In this document: positions 10,109 to 21,799 of the stretch, piece by piece | Numbering within the stretch: the first letter of the stretch is position 1 | Layout: each line of letters begins with the position of its first letter | Source: Batillaria attramentaria | Taxonomy: Eukaryota > Mollusca > Gastropoda > Batillariidae | Length of the DNA stretch: 64,000 nucleotides | Direction: 5' to 3' | Assembly: GCA_018292915.2 (NCBI GenBank) | Contig: JACVVK020000005.1 | Coordinates: forward strand, 4,411,001-4,475,000 | Translations under genes and position numbers: made by a program | Notes under the pieces: generated by a model | Told to the model about the DNA's origin: nothing | What the model saw: the letters and a program-made list of their open reading frames with translations, nothing else | Databases searched by the model: none

Positions 10109-10237
10109 ACTGGATAGTCCAATGGTAGAGAGTTGGACTTTCAATGCTCGGGTCGCGAGCGCGAGTCCCGGCTGGGAGAAAAATATATGTGGTGGAAAAG
10201 GACGTTAAAACCTCAAAGACCTACCCACCCACCTGGG
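10109..10237 (+). mobile_element. SINE-A copy with internal deletion
   Basis: The head (TCCAATGGTAGAG, then GAGTCCCGGCTGG) is fused to the tail (ATATGTGGTGGAAAAGGACG), with about 55 bp of the middle lost. No clear target duplication remains. Confidence 0.75.
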
Positions 10238-10368
10238 TCTTAGTGGGAAGTATGCTGTGTGCTGGAAGTCCTCCAGGCTGCCAAAGAGCTTCTTTAACAT
10301 ATGATAAAACGGTTGTTAACGTTCACACCAAAGCATAAATCCCTACTATCTCACCCTTATGCGGAGGA

Positions 10369-10537
10369 TGGGTGGGTGTTTGGGGGTTTAACGTCCTTTT
10401 CCACCACATATGGGTGATATCAAAGACGGGGCAACGATGAAAAAGCCAGCACAAATGTATGGCCCCAGCCGGGATACGAACTCACGACCCGAGCATTAGA
10501 AGTCCAACGCTCTACCATTCGGCCACCCCGGCTCCCC
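10369..10537 (-). mobile_element. SINE-A with 16-bp target duplication
   Basis: A full-length minus-strand copy. ACCCTTATGCGGAGGA at 10353-10368 and 10538-10553 is a perfect 16-bp duplication, the best-preserved in the window. Confidence 0.95.
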
Positions 10538-10639
10538 ACCCTTATGCGGAGGAAAAACGATAAACCTTAAAACAAGCAAACAGCCAGTAATATTTCTAAG
10601 CCATTTTGTTTCCAATTGATGCAGTTTTTTGTTTTTGTT

Positions 10640-10925
10640 TTTAAACTACTTTATTATCCTTTTGGGGGAAATTCGGGCTGCTTCCCCCGGGGAAAGCGCG
10701 TCGCCGCGTTGCAGCGCCGCCAAATACCTATCCTATTTTTCAATTTTGCTGGGGGAGGAAAGCCGGATAAACCGGAAAGTAACCCCCGATGAGCAGCCCG
10801 GTAACCATGAAAAACCGGTATCACATATCACAAGCTCGACCTGGGCTCGAACCCACGCTTCATCGCCGTGACAGCGGTGACGGCCGTTAAGTAGCGCAGC
10901 GGCTAAGTCCGACTTGCTACCTGTT
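10640..10925 (-). mobile_element. SINE-C, tRNA-derived, shares core with SINE-B
   Basis: On the minus strand a head with box-B-like GGGTTCGAGCCC (10850-10861) is followed by a central domain at 10748-10806. That domain contains AACCCCCGATGAGCAGCCCG (on plus) and GGGGGAGGAAAGCCGGA, which align with the SINE-B core. The 3' part is GC-rich (GCAGCCCGAATTTCCCCC) and ends near ATAATAAAGTAG at 10650. Head and tail differ from SINE-B. Confidence 0.7.
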
Positions 10926-12099
10926 AGATCGCCGCTCACCACCGAGACTTAGAGGTTTCCGCATAACGACTGAAAGAAGTTGTAGCAAAACCCTTTCAAT
11001 GTTTCCACAGAATGAAGCCTTTGGGGTGAGTCTGGCGGTATGATGTGTGTCTTGGGCTTGACAACAACGCATTAAAACGTTTTTAAAAAAAAATATTAAA
11101 AAAAAAACAAAAACAAAAAAACTCACAGGAAGCCCACACTAAAACTGATGGTGGTGGGTCCAACATCCCCAACAAAAGAAAAGAGGCTTGGCAATATCTA
11201 TGCAGGCATTCAACGCATGAGGTCAATTTCAGCGATATACACCTTTTTTTTCTGGTAGCCCTCTTCATTGGACGTCTTCTCCACAGGGAGCTTACTCCCA
11301 GCGAGGCCCCGTCCTTTGTTGCGTCCCCTTGTAGCCCGACACCGCCATTGCTCTTTTTGGGGCCCGAAGTCGAGTCGTCACTTCTCTCGCCATTTACCCC
11401 CTGCAAACCTTCGCTCTTCACCCGCCACAACATTCTTTGGGAATCATATTTTCACCTTTCATCGCCAGTTTTTCCTTTACACCCGTCCCAGTGAAGAGGC
11501 AGAGGGTGAGAAGCCTTGCCTAGACAGTTGGCGTCTTGGAGCGCGGCGGGGCTGTTTCGGAGTCAGTGTGTGAGTGTGTGTGGGGCGACCGATTCAGGCC
11601 TTTCACTTCTTTTCATGCTCGCAGCGACTGTTCCAGTGTTCCCCTTGCTCTCTCCTTGCCTGTTGTCAGCGGCCTATTGAGCCCGGTGGAGGGCAAATTG
11701 TGTCCGCCACCCGGGTCGTCAGGTACGATCGAAGACTGGAAAAAGCCAGGAGAGCTTGTACTGGGGGAAATATTGCCACCCGACACACAGCGTCCCACGT
11801 GCTGTAGTCACTCCGTGTCTCGGGGCTGGTGGTGGTGGTGGTGGGGGGAGGGGGGGGGGGGGGGGTAGGAAAGGAGGAAGGGGTTGAGAACTGAATGTGT
11901 TGCGGGAAGAGGAGGGGGGGTTGTCGCTGATCCTCGCAGACCGTTCAAAAAAACATTGACTTTTTTGTCCGATTAGATTTTTATAGACAGGGAATGCAAG
12001 AAAGGTCAGACAGGTAGCGCTGCCAGAGAGCTTCACTACTACTCCGGCTCACCCCCAGCCCCTCTCCCCCCACCACCCAGCACGTGCGTCGGACAGAGT
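10926..12099. other. GC-moderate spacer, no supported gene
   Basis: A and T runs lie near 11085-11120. Overlapping frames on both strands at 11268-11868 are GC-biased but carry no domain I recognise. A GGT/GGG low-complexity block lies at 11830-11925. Confidence 0.35.
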
Positions 12100-12420
12100 G
12101 AACCCGCCACCGGTACCGAACCCCGTTCACCTTGTCGCGAGGCCAAGCGGCCGCCCGCTCCTCTCAATGCGCCACCGCGGCCGCCCTTTCAGCGCCGGCT
12201 TCTGTCCGCCAAAAGATTTATGCAAAAATCATGAAGCTCTTTTCACGCCGCTGCTTCCGAGAGCGTGAAAGCCCTGGGCCCCGCGACACGGCGTGGCACT
12301 CAGGCGGGCCAGGAGCGACATGGGACGGGGCGCTGCCCGACCCACGGGCCCGGCTTTGAAGTCCTGGAGGCTGGGGGAAGCGGCTGAACGGGTGGCCATG
12401 TCCAGGCGATAGAAGTCGGT
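12100..12420. promoter_or_regulatory. Candidate CpG-rich region
   Basis: This 300-bp stretch is clearly richer in C+G and CpG than its surroundings (CGCGAGGCCAAGCGGCCGCC, GCCACCGCGGCCGCC, GCGCCGGC). It could be a promoter or first-exon island. No transcript structure is visible, so this is a composition-based suggestion only. Confidence 0.3.
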
Positions 12421-12559
12421 CGTGTACGCTTGTTCACGTCGGAAGCGGCGCTCGGGCTCAGTTGCCTTTTTCTGTCTCTCCCTGTACTGTGGAGGTGGGT
12501 ATAGAGACACTTTGATGTGGAGGCGTCCATGCAGAAGTCACGATGATGTTGTTGTGTCA

Positions 12560-12860
12560 AATTGCCCTATCGGGAGGAGAGAGAGAGAGAGAGAGAGAGG
12601 TGGAGAGGCTTGTGCACTTTTAATAATTTGATACGGTTTGCCCGTTAAAGCTAAAAATAAATAATCGAAAACGTAACAAAAGATTCTAAGTTCAGAATCG
12701 ATCAGAACTAGATCAACTCGTGTCAAATGGCCCTATCGGTAGAGAGAGAGATAGAGAGAGAGAGAGAAACAAAAATCAAAGTACAGGGAGTGGTAGAGAG
12801 GCCTGTGTACTTGTAATAGTTTGATATTATTCGCCCATTAAAGTTAAATATAAACAATCG
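12560..12860 (+). repeat. Imperfect tandem pair around GA arrays
   Basis: CCCTATCGG..GAGAGAGAG, a GTG(G/T)AGAGGC(T/C)TGTG segment, TTTGATA and TCGAAAACGTA occur at 12564-12680 and again at 12729-12870, giving a diverged repeat of about 165 bp. Confidence 0.7.
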
Positions 12861-13041
12861 AAAACGTATTTAAAAAGTCTAAGTTCAGAACTGAGTACCC
12901 GGTCAACTCGGTGAAAATGCCTCTGAACCCGGGTATGTCAACCTGAGCCAATCCGCGACCACTGGTGACGGGAACAGTTTTCTGAATGGTTTGAATTTCT
13001 GAGTTGCAGTGATACAATACTAAGAAACAAACCGTCGTCCA

Positions 13042-13398
13042 CGATCTCCACTCTGTACAATTCTGAAGTGGCACGAAAAGCGAACTCGTGAACCTAAAGC
13101 ATTGGTCGTTCACATGGTGCTACAACTGTAGAACAGATGCAGGGCGGCAGAAGTTCTGTACGAGGAGAAGAACGAAGCCAACAATTCTGTAGTACGTGCT
13201 CATAGATGGAGTTGTCCTAGGCGGAAGACGTCAGGGGGTGAATATTGTCCGGACACACGATCTCCACTCTGTACAATTCTGAAGTGGCACGAAAAGCGAA
13301 CTCGTGAACCTAAAGCATTGGTCGTTCACATGGTGCTCATAGATCTGTGTGTCCGGACAATATTCACCCCCTGACGTCTTCCGCCTAGGACAACTCCA
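13042..13398. repeat. Compound direct and inverted repeat (52-bp perfect arms)
   Basis: Arms 13207-13258 and 13347-13398 are perfect reverse complements over 52 bp. The 88-bp loop between them is mostly an exact copy of 13042-13120 (GATCTCCACTCTGTAC through CACATGGTGCT), and the short GTGCTCATAGAT is also repeated at 13196 and 13334. This arrangement is what serial template switching during replication would leave. Confidence 0.95.
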
Positions 13399-13400
13399 TC

Positions 13401-13465
13401 CCGGTGTAGCATCCGGTCCGGTCCCCCCTCTGAAGTAGGGGGGACCGGACCGGATCCTACACCGG
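13401..13465. repeat. Near-perfect hairpin, 29-bp arms, 7-nt loop
   Basis: Arms 13401-13429 and 13437-13465 are complementary apart from one mismatch, with loop CTGAAGT. The stem is very GC-rich (CCGGTCCGGTCCCCCC). It directly follows the 52-bp inverted repeat and opens the minisatellite, and could form a cruciform. Confidence 0.95.
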
Positions 13466-14045
13466 AATTATACTTCCTCCCTGGACAACTCTGTCCCGGA
13501 CTCGCAAGTCTCGTCCGGACAACGGACTTTCATCCGGGCAACTCCATCCCGGACTTGTAACTCCGCCCAGGCCAGCTCCACCCAGGACTAGTAACTCCGC
13601 CTGGGACAACTCCACTCGGGGCTTGTAGCTCACATCCCGGACTTCAAACTCCCATCCGGACTTGTAACTCCACCCAGGACAACTTCCTCCTAGGCTTTTA
13701 ACTCCCATATCCGGACAACTCCATCCATGGCTTTTAACTCCCATATCCGGACAACTCCATCCATGGCTTAAACCCGAATTAGCCGGGACAATGTCATCCA
13801 GGACTTATAACTCCCATCCAGACAACTTCATCCAGGACTTTCAACTCCCATCCGAACGATTCCATTCAGGGCTTTTGACTCCCATCCAGACAACTCCATC
13901 CAGGACTTTCAACCCCCATCCGGACAACTCGACAACTTTTAGCTTCCACCTGAGACATTATTTCCATCCGGACAACTCCATCCTACACGTGTAACTCACA
14001 CCCCGAGACAAAGCCCACCCAGACAGCTCCATCTCAGACAGTTCC
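13466..14045 (+). repeat. Degenerate minisatellite, about 34-bp unit
   Basis: Diverged units of the form CATCCGGACAACTCCATCCAG plus GACTTTTAACTCC run for nearly 600 bp, about 17 units. The ORFs on both strands here are repeat artefacts. Confidence 0.9.
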
Positions 14046-14159
14046 CACCCGGACCAGTTTCACCGCGAACGATTCCTTGCTGAGGCCAATTTCCAACCGG
14101 ACGAACCCCACCCGGGCACAAGACCAGTACCTGCACCATAGTGCCATCGTGGTGGAATT

Positions 14160-14305
14160 CTCGCAGCCGGGGCACCTCCAGCCTCAAGCTGCTTAGACCC
14201 GGGGCACCGCAAGCCTAAAGCTGCTTAGGCCCCGGGACACCTCCAGCTTCAAGCTGCTTAGACCCGGGGCACGTCCAGCCTCAAGCGGATTAGACTCTGG
14301 GTACT
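14160..14305 (+). repeat. Second short minisatellite, about 34-bp unit, four copies
   Basis: Units of CGGGGCACCTCCAGCC plus TCAAGCTGCTTAGACC are repeated four times with decay, distinct from the preceding array. Confidence 0.9.
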
Positions 14306-14559
14306 TCATGCATGGGAGTGCATCCCACGAGTTTCACCGGCTACAAAACCCACCCTTCTGAGGTGACTGCAGGTGACCACCGTTCAGTAAAGCACCGCCG
14401 TCAGACCAGTGGTACACGATCCAGAAGAAACTTTGATTGTCTTGACAGTTTTAAGCAGCCTCCTTCTGTCGCGCTGTCCCTCACCATGCCTCCCCCTTCC
14501 CCTTCCCCCTCCCCTTCTCCTCTTCCCTGCCAGACGCCCCCCCCCCCTCCTCACTGAGT

Positions 14560-14765
14560 TTGCTGCTAAAGTTAGAAACCAAACGGGGGACTGGAGTGGC
14601 CAAGCATTTGTTCCAGCTCCATCTGTCAATCTGGCGACGATTAATTTCGATTCACACGTCCCTCTGGGGCCCTGTGCCTGTCGCCAAACAGTTTCACGGT
14701 GGCTTAATTGATAACGCTAATGAATTGATTCGGCCAGTTGTTCCCCTGTGATTATTTGTGTTAGA
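14560..14765. promoter_or_regulatory. Repeat-free island with homeodomain-type motifs
   Basis: The segment carries CGATTAATTTCG, GCTTAATTGATAACGCTAATGA and TTATTTG motifs in otherwise complex, unrepeated DNA. TAAT-type sites cluster in developmental enhancers, but no conservation data are available, so the call is tentative. Confidence 0.2.
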
Positions 14766-15074
14766 GGGCGAGTCTAAAATTTGCCAGTAGAGTTATAGTT
14801 AGCCTGCCTGCCAGCCCTCACCCCCCCCCCCCTTTTTTTTTTTTTTTCTGTCGCTGTTTCGTTTTCCTGTTGGAGATGCATGGAGTGCAGCTATTGATGA
14901 AAACCGCCCGAGCGCAGTCAAATCATATGATGTTTGAATCGTTGCCGTTGTACTCCCGAATTAGCTCATAGTGTCCGCAGTATTGATCTTTGTTTTGCTT
15001 TGGAATCGCTTCCAGTGGGAGAGAGAGACGGATACATGTACTTTTCACCGCTCTGTTTCGCCACTCCCCAGGGA

Positions 15075-15279
15075 GCGTTTATTTTACCGACGAAGCTGAA
15101 GGAAAATTTTCTGCGCATTGAAGACAAGTAAAGCTGTATGGTATGGTATGGTATGGTATGGTATGGTATGGTTTCTCAAGAGAGCGTTTATTTTCCTGAC
15201 GAACCTGAAGTAAGATTTCTGCGCATTGCATACAGTAAAGCTGTATGGTATGGTATGGTATGGTATGGTATGGTATGGT
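15075..15279 (+). repeat. Tandem pair, each ending in (ATGGT)n
   Basis: GAGCGTTTATTTT..GACGAA.CTGAA and TTTCTGCGCATTG..AGTAAAGCTGT occur twice (15077-15137 and 15183-15243), each followed by about 36 bp of ATGGT pentamers. A third ATGGT array lies at 18211-18266 without the leader. Confidence 0.92.
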
Positions 15280-15639
15280 GCAGCATCCTTCAGCTGTCTA
15301 ATCATTACAGTACGGATAATTTTGTACCGTTGGAATATAATTATACATATCAAAACGTTTGCTTTATACATGAATACTTATTCTTGTCTGGCGTGTTCCA
15401 TGACTTTTGTGTGTTATATAATGTATATCTGTTGTTAATATGCACCACTCTCCTCCCAGTGTTTGTTTGTTTGTTGCGTTGACTTCGTGTAAAGTTACAC
15501 AGTAGAGTACAACAAGAATAATTGCGTATGGGGTGCTCGTCTGAACAGAACAATTAGTATGGTGGAAGTGTCATACTAAGTAGATATTTGGTTGGAAGAA
15601 GAGAAATGAAGAGATCAGTGTATAAATACACGTAGAGAG

Positions 15640-15690
15640 GGATGCGCGCGCGCGCGTGTGTGTGTGCGTGCGTGCGTGCGTGTAAGTTCA
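15640..15690 (+). repeat. Alternating CG/TG/GCGT purine-pyrimidine tract
   Basis: CGCGCGCGCGTGTGTGTG followed by CGTG tetramers; such alternating DNA can adopt Z-form. Confidence 0.8.
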
Positions 15691-15779
15691 GTGGGTGCTT
15701 TACTGGTACATGTACTATGAAGACAAATTTTCGACCAGACAGACGCTGTCCTCACACAATCGAATTTCCACCCGGCTCT

Positions 15780-16740
15780 TGCCCGTAACCCCCCCCCCCC
15801 GGACCCCCCACCCCCACCCCTCTCTTCTCCACCCCTAACCCATTCTCTTTTTCTTCAGCCTTCATGACCTGTCTTGAGTCCAGGAGTTTCCACGACCAGT
15901 GACATTAGCATTTCGACAGAGGAATAGAGGAACAGTGCTGCTTTCCCAATCTTCCCGTCTCATTTTCGCGGTCCCTTGTCACGCGCACGCCTCTGGAAGT
16001 GGTTTTGGGAGCAGAGACAAGAGTGCCACGTTTCTCACACAGACTCGAACACCATACTCCCTCCTCCCCTTCCTCCCCCCCCCCACCCCCACACACGCCC
16101 TTTCCGATACCGTGTCCCACCGGCCCCTTTCTTGCCAGTGAGCGCGGTCACCTCTGGTGGTTTGTAAGGAGTAAGGGTGAAGACAGCGTAGATTTGTCGT
16201 TGAGGGGGATTTGATTGTCACTGGGTATTTTGCGAGGTTGGATGGAACAAGGCGCCTGTTGGACAACATGTACAGTAGGGCCGTGAGGTGTTTTTTTTGT
16301 GTGTATGGTATTGTTGGTTGGTTTGTGGTGGTGTTGTTTGTTGTTGTTTCGTTTGCTTTGCTTTGTGATTGTTGTTGTTGTTGTTGTTTGTTGGGCTTTT
16401 TGTTGTTGTTTTGTGTGTTTTTCTTTGTGGTTTGTTGTTCTTTTGTTTGTTTTTTGTTGTTGTTTTGTCATTGTTTTTGCTTTTTTTTTTCTATAGTCTT
16501 TTTTGTTGCTTTTTTTGTTTTGTTTTGTTTTGTTCCTGTTCTAATTTTCTTCTATTAATTTACTTTTTTTTGGAGGGGAGGGGGACGTACATGATGTGTG
16601 TATTCCATGCCCCGACCCCTTCCGATACACACTTGATGCTGATTGATGCATGTGTACACGAAGACAGGACAGTCACCATAAACGGGGTCTGCACGTAAAC
16701 TTGACTCGATTTGGTCGATAACTCTCGATAACTCCCCAGC
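15780..16740. other. Spacer with C runs and TTG-rich low complexity
   Basis: Homopolymer C at 15789-15801, a C-rich block near 16066-16100 and a long TTG/TTTTG tract at 16290-16570 account for the long frames. No gene is supported. Confidence 0.6.
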
Positions 16741-16748
16741 CAAACGCT

Positions 16749-17243
<495 letters not shown>

Positions 17244-17279
17244 GTCTCCCTCATCATATTTGCAGAAAGAATTAAAAAA

Positions 17280-18200
17280 ATAAACCCTTCAGGAAACCAC
17301 ACTTTAAAAAAAAGATAAACCGCACTAAACCCTGTTTCCGAGTCCTAATACAGACACTTCAAAAACACCTGAAATTTGTCTTTTTCTTCGCAAGCCTCGC
17401 GGAATACAAACACTTGTAGCAGGAACCACGCCCGGCTCTTGCATAGAAGCCCAACCACACGCTTCACCGACGCCGCTGAAAGTCAGGGCTGCGACTGTCA
17501 ATGGGGCAGTGTTGGTTTGTCGGCTGTGTGGCTTGCCTCTCAAGCCGGATAACGATGGTGTGACCGTATTAACACCCTCCCAAAAGCTCAACGATAAACA
17601 CGGCACCGACTGAAAAAAAAAATAATAAGAAGGGAAGAATATCAGTCTATATTACACCTTTAAAGTCAACAGTGAACTTGCCGTTTGCGGTGAAAGGCGC
17701 CGTTCGCTGTTCAAAGACAGCGGTGTACAATGCGATGTAGTCTTGCGATGTAGTCTTGGATTTAAAGCTTGTGTGTTCGTAACGCCGCTGAGATGGAACA
17801 CTGCCGCTTTCAAACCTTCGATGCTGTTTGCTAGATAGAAGGATGTTTCACTTGGCCATCGCGACCGTTTTCGTGACTTTGCACTTCTACTATTAGAGAA
17901 ATGACGACTTTCTTTGAGCCTACTGTCCATTCCTGAATGAGACTGGGACTGGACAAATCTTCTTTTAAAAAAATAAATTAAAAAAAAGCCACCAATCAGC
18001 CCCATCTGGATGGTCGTCAATCCGCAACCAAGTAATGTCGTCTGCTCAGTCCAGGCTACACGTCTAGAGCACCATATACACAGGCCAGAGTCACCACTAA
18101 TTAAGGCACTATGGTTTCAGATGCTATACTGTGATACAAGTGACTGATTCTGATGCACAGATCAAGCAGACACAATGAAAAGTTTCCCGCACACTGCTGT
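17280..18200. other. Spacer without supported genes
   Basis: The minus-strand frame at 17652-18020 (122 codons) has mixed composition, but no domain, no splice signals and an A-rich interruption. TGCGATGTAGTCT is duplicated at 17730-17756. I see nothing else. Confidence 0.4.
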
Positions 18201-18210
18201 ATGCCCGTCA

Positions 18211-18266
18211 CATGTATGGTATGGTATGGTATGGTATGGTATGGTATGGTATGGTATGGTATGGTA
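18211..18266 (+). repeat. (ATGGT)n pentanucleotide array
   Basis: About eleven ATGGT units, the same motif as at 15137-15172 and 15243-15278. Confidence 0.95.
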
Positions 18267-18531
18267 GACTTCTCCTCGGCGCACATCTCCATCTCTGCTG
18301 AAATGCTCACGGTGCCGCGGGGCTGGAGGACGAAGCAGTGAAAGCCTGCTGCCGCTAAGCGCTACTTGATGTGCAAACCTCCACCCTGCTATTCACTCTG
18401 GTGCGTGCGACGAGCAGTACTTCTGTTTACGACGCCACCGGCCACAGGCTACTCTTCTTCGAAAGATGAACGTGGGGTTTTTAGCGTGCACACTTGATGT
18501 ATGTGCGTGCGTGTGTACACACATGTATGGA

Positions 18532-18628
18532 GACTTTAAGCCGAGAAATCACGTGCTCTCTGGCGCACAGCACGGGGTGAGGGACAGTGCGAAGGCTATC
18601 TCAGGGCTGAGGTAGATTTTTCGGGATA
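18532..18628 (+). repeat. Dispersed repeat family E, copy 2
   Basis: GAGAAATCACGTGCTCTCTGG through GGCTGAGGTAGATTTTTCGG aligns with 9995-10108 and 23172-23262. Confidence 0.6.
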
Positions 18629-18951
18629 AGTCCATAACTGGATCTCCAGCTGATTATTAATAATTATGGCTGCTGTTTTGGTTGGATTAAAAAGTAAACA
18701 TTTGTACAAGTACAATTTGCTGAAACAGTGCAAAGCCTTCGACTGAACCGCAATGGATGTGTAAACAAAAAGGAAAGTTGAACAGACGCCTTGGTTGGTT
18801 GGTTAATTGAAATTTAACGTCTTCACCACAAGTGTGATCGGAGATAGCACTAGTGGGCAGGATATGGAGAAACGGCGGGGGTAGAAGGGGAGGGGGGGGG
18901 GAGGAGGAGGGAAGTGGAGATACGGGATGCTTTCCTATCTGACCGATCCGG

Positions 18952-19030
18952 TTAAAGACGCCAATGCTACCATATTTGATGCTAAGATAGTCGCGTGGTG
19001 TTTTCGTGGTATCTATCATCACACCACTTA
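18952..19030 (+). mobile_element. Family D MITE-like repeat, left part (split by 3.5-kb element)
   Basis: TTAAAGACGCCAATGCTACC through GTTTTCGTGGTATCTATCAT matches the uninterrupted D copy at 56748-56826. It stops exactly at the TTA target of the inserted element and resumes at 22528. Confidence 0.88.
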
Positions 19031-19790
19031 TAGGCTAGTCTAATTAGGCTTTTTATATAGCGGAAGGTAGAACAAATTTGATCCTAACTTTTTATTACAG
19101 AAATCAGTAGAGCACAGGCCCCTAATGCTGTGGTGGTCTCCGTGAATTTTTTCTCCGTCCGCGTCACCGTAAAAATCGACCGTTTATCTTGCCATTTTCA
19201 CTATATGAGCCCTATAAATGGGCTTTTGAGGGTGTGCACAAAGTATGCGTGTTTGCGGGTACAGAAATGCGCAGAACTCCACTCTAAAAACGGTTACTGT
19301 TAGACAAGACATTCATTGTTGACATACTGAAATTTTACCCCAATCAGAATGATGCTTCCTGGAAAATTGCGGCCATCAGTTTGGCCGTTGATTCAAAGGA
19401 CCCTGTAAAACGGCAGTATTTGATGCTTGTGCACTTATCAGGTCACTGCAGGTGACATGTATCGCGGAAAACATTTACGAACATTGAACAATTTAGTCAG
19501 GAAACGCTTCTTTGGTGTTGTGAAGTTCCCTTGTCACCGCATGTGCAGGTACGTATGAAATATGATATCCAAGTGAGCACTTTTTTCGGTAGCGATATTT
19601 TGGGGGTGTACTTACTAAAGTAGTTGCTGCGTTGTGAGTAGTGAACGGTTTTTCTCAAAGAGCAGTGCACACTCAAGAATAGTATCCCAGTTGTGTCATA
19701 TCAAAAGTACATTGAAATCGCTTTTGTACTTTTGTCACAAACAGCCAACGAAAGTGCAACCTGTTTAATAATGGCTGAATATGCGTAATG
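19031..19790 (+). repeat. Left terminal inverted arm of the 3.5-kb element
   Basis: This arm pairs with 21800-22527. From GGTAGAACAAATTTGATCC inward the two arms differ only by scattered substitutions and small indels; the outer 8 bp (TAGGCTAG) are perfect, with about 25 bp of divergence between. Confidence 0.93.
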
Positions 19791-21799
19791 ATGGGAGTAG
19801 GGACACTTGATTGGTTGCTGTGATAAGGTGTATCCGCGAAAACAAGTATAATATGATGCAAATATTCGGGCACATGCTCGGTGTTTCAGAAGTATCTTCA
19901 AGAACTTGTATGAGAGATTATTGCTTATAGATGGCCGTTAATTGAAGCTATCAGTTCCCTATAAGGGCTGAAAGCGGTGCTTACCAAAGAGCCTGCCATA
20001 ATTGCTACACTTGATGCAATTTCCTTTTATACATTTGTCTTGGAGGAAAAGACAATGACTAGTCGTATGAAGAAAGATCCGTGAATCTAAACAAGCACGT
20101 CTTCTTTACAGCGGTCATTATTTTACCCATTTTTTCCCATTTCCTTCATTACATGCTGCGTGGGGGGTAGGTTTATATTTTGCTGCTAGCAGCCACCAGT
20201 TTTAACTTGTCATTGTTTTACATATTGGAAAAAGTAGAGTGATTCCAGGAGAAGGAAAACGTGCATCCCACATCAAATTTCATGAACTCTTCACTGCTTG
20301 AAATAGGTGACTTAAATCACCTTTTTCTAATTAAACAGAGCATTAATTGCTACGGGGGTAGGTTACCAAGTAGCCAGATATGACGGCCACAGTGTACACA
20401 GCGTTTTTTGTTACTGACCAACTTTTAGAGGAGAGGCTTGGCACTTACGTGTTACTAGCCCATCCACTATGTCCTTTTGGCTGTGAGGGGAAATGACGGG
20501 AATCCATATTGTGGTTGGGTTCAAAAATTGACTATACACAGCAAAGATTACAAATGACGCCGCTGCAGCAGGTATTGTGCACACACTTCAAGTTTGACTA
20601 CTGGATATGTTAGGCCAGACACCCTGTGGTGGTCCAACGAAATGACGACAGATTTGCCTGCAGAAGCTCTCAGTTATCAAATCTTCCTTTTTCCATATAG
20701 ACGCGAATTCTCTTACTGATGGGGACCGGGCTGACATATTACGCTGCTGCAGCTGCTACGCTTGACAGATCATTTGCAGACGCACATCACTTTAGAGAAA
20801 TGGTCCAGCATCCCTAAAATACTATTACAAGTATACCTTTTTGCCTCAAATTCTAACGCACTCAGAAAATGTCGGACATTTTCATTAATTCCTGTTTTGA
20901 GGTACAGGTACAGAAATTAGACAAACTTAATATGAAACTTCCAGAAAAATAATATCACACAAATGCAAATAGAAAACAATAGACACAAAAGCAAATCTGT
21001 GAAATCTCTTTTGTTTTCAACGTGTTTTTCCTTGGGAACACACGCCGTTATTTTACCTCTTTTTTGGGACATTCATAAGTTTACAAATGAAAATCACTGG
21101 CATACATTACTGGCAAAATGTGATGGAGGGTATGTAGAACACAACATCAAGTCTACAGTAGTAAGTGGCTGAATTCATTTCAAGTGTTATGAGGTATGTT
21201 AATCACACGGCAAACATGTTTACAAGGTCAAGGTCATCGGTTCGTCTGTTTACTCCCAAACATTTGTTTTCATCGCTGTGTTAGAATAAGCAAACGAACA
21301 AGCAGTCACAAGCACCAGGCAAAACAAAATTAGCACAAACGATGTTTGTATGAGAAGATTTCTTGTGGACAACTTTGGTGACCTTGACCTTGGGAGTAAA
21401 GGTCATAGAGACTGGGTGAAAATTTTGTAAATACAACTTTTGGCATAACATTTGCCTAATATGCATTGATAAGAATGCCTTTCTGGTGACCTCTAGTAAA
21501 GGTCAAGGTCCCGCTGTAGTTATGAAGATTTTGCAGTCATATTTTTATTCTGAGGATGTTGTGAACTCACCAAACCACGGGGACAAAAGTTAGCAGCACC
21601 AAAATGCTTATTCTGAGCGATGAAGTAAAATGTTTTGGAGTAAACAGACAAACCAATGACCTTGACCTTGAAAACATGTTTGCCGTGTGATTAACATACC
21701 TCATAACACTTGAAATGAATCAGACACATACTACTATAGACTTGAGGTTGTGCTCTACATAATTTCCATTGCACTTTGCTAGTACTGAACTAGCAGATA

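Noticed and set aside
13457..13744. Trp/Ser/Gly-rich minus-strand ORF
   Set aside because: Periodic translation of the 34-bp-type minisatellite.
13466..14305. CRISPR-like array of regularly spaced repeats
   Set aside because: Units are contiguous and degenerate without unique spacers, and the genome is eukaryotic.
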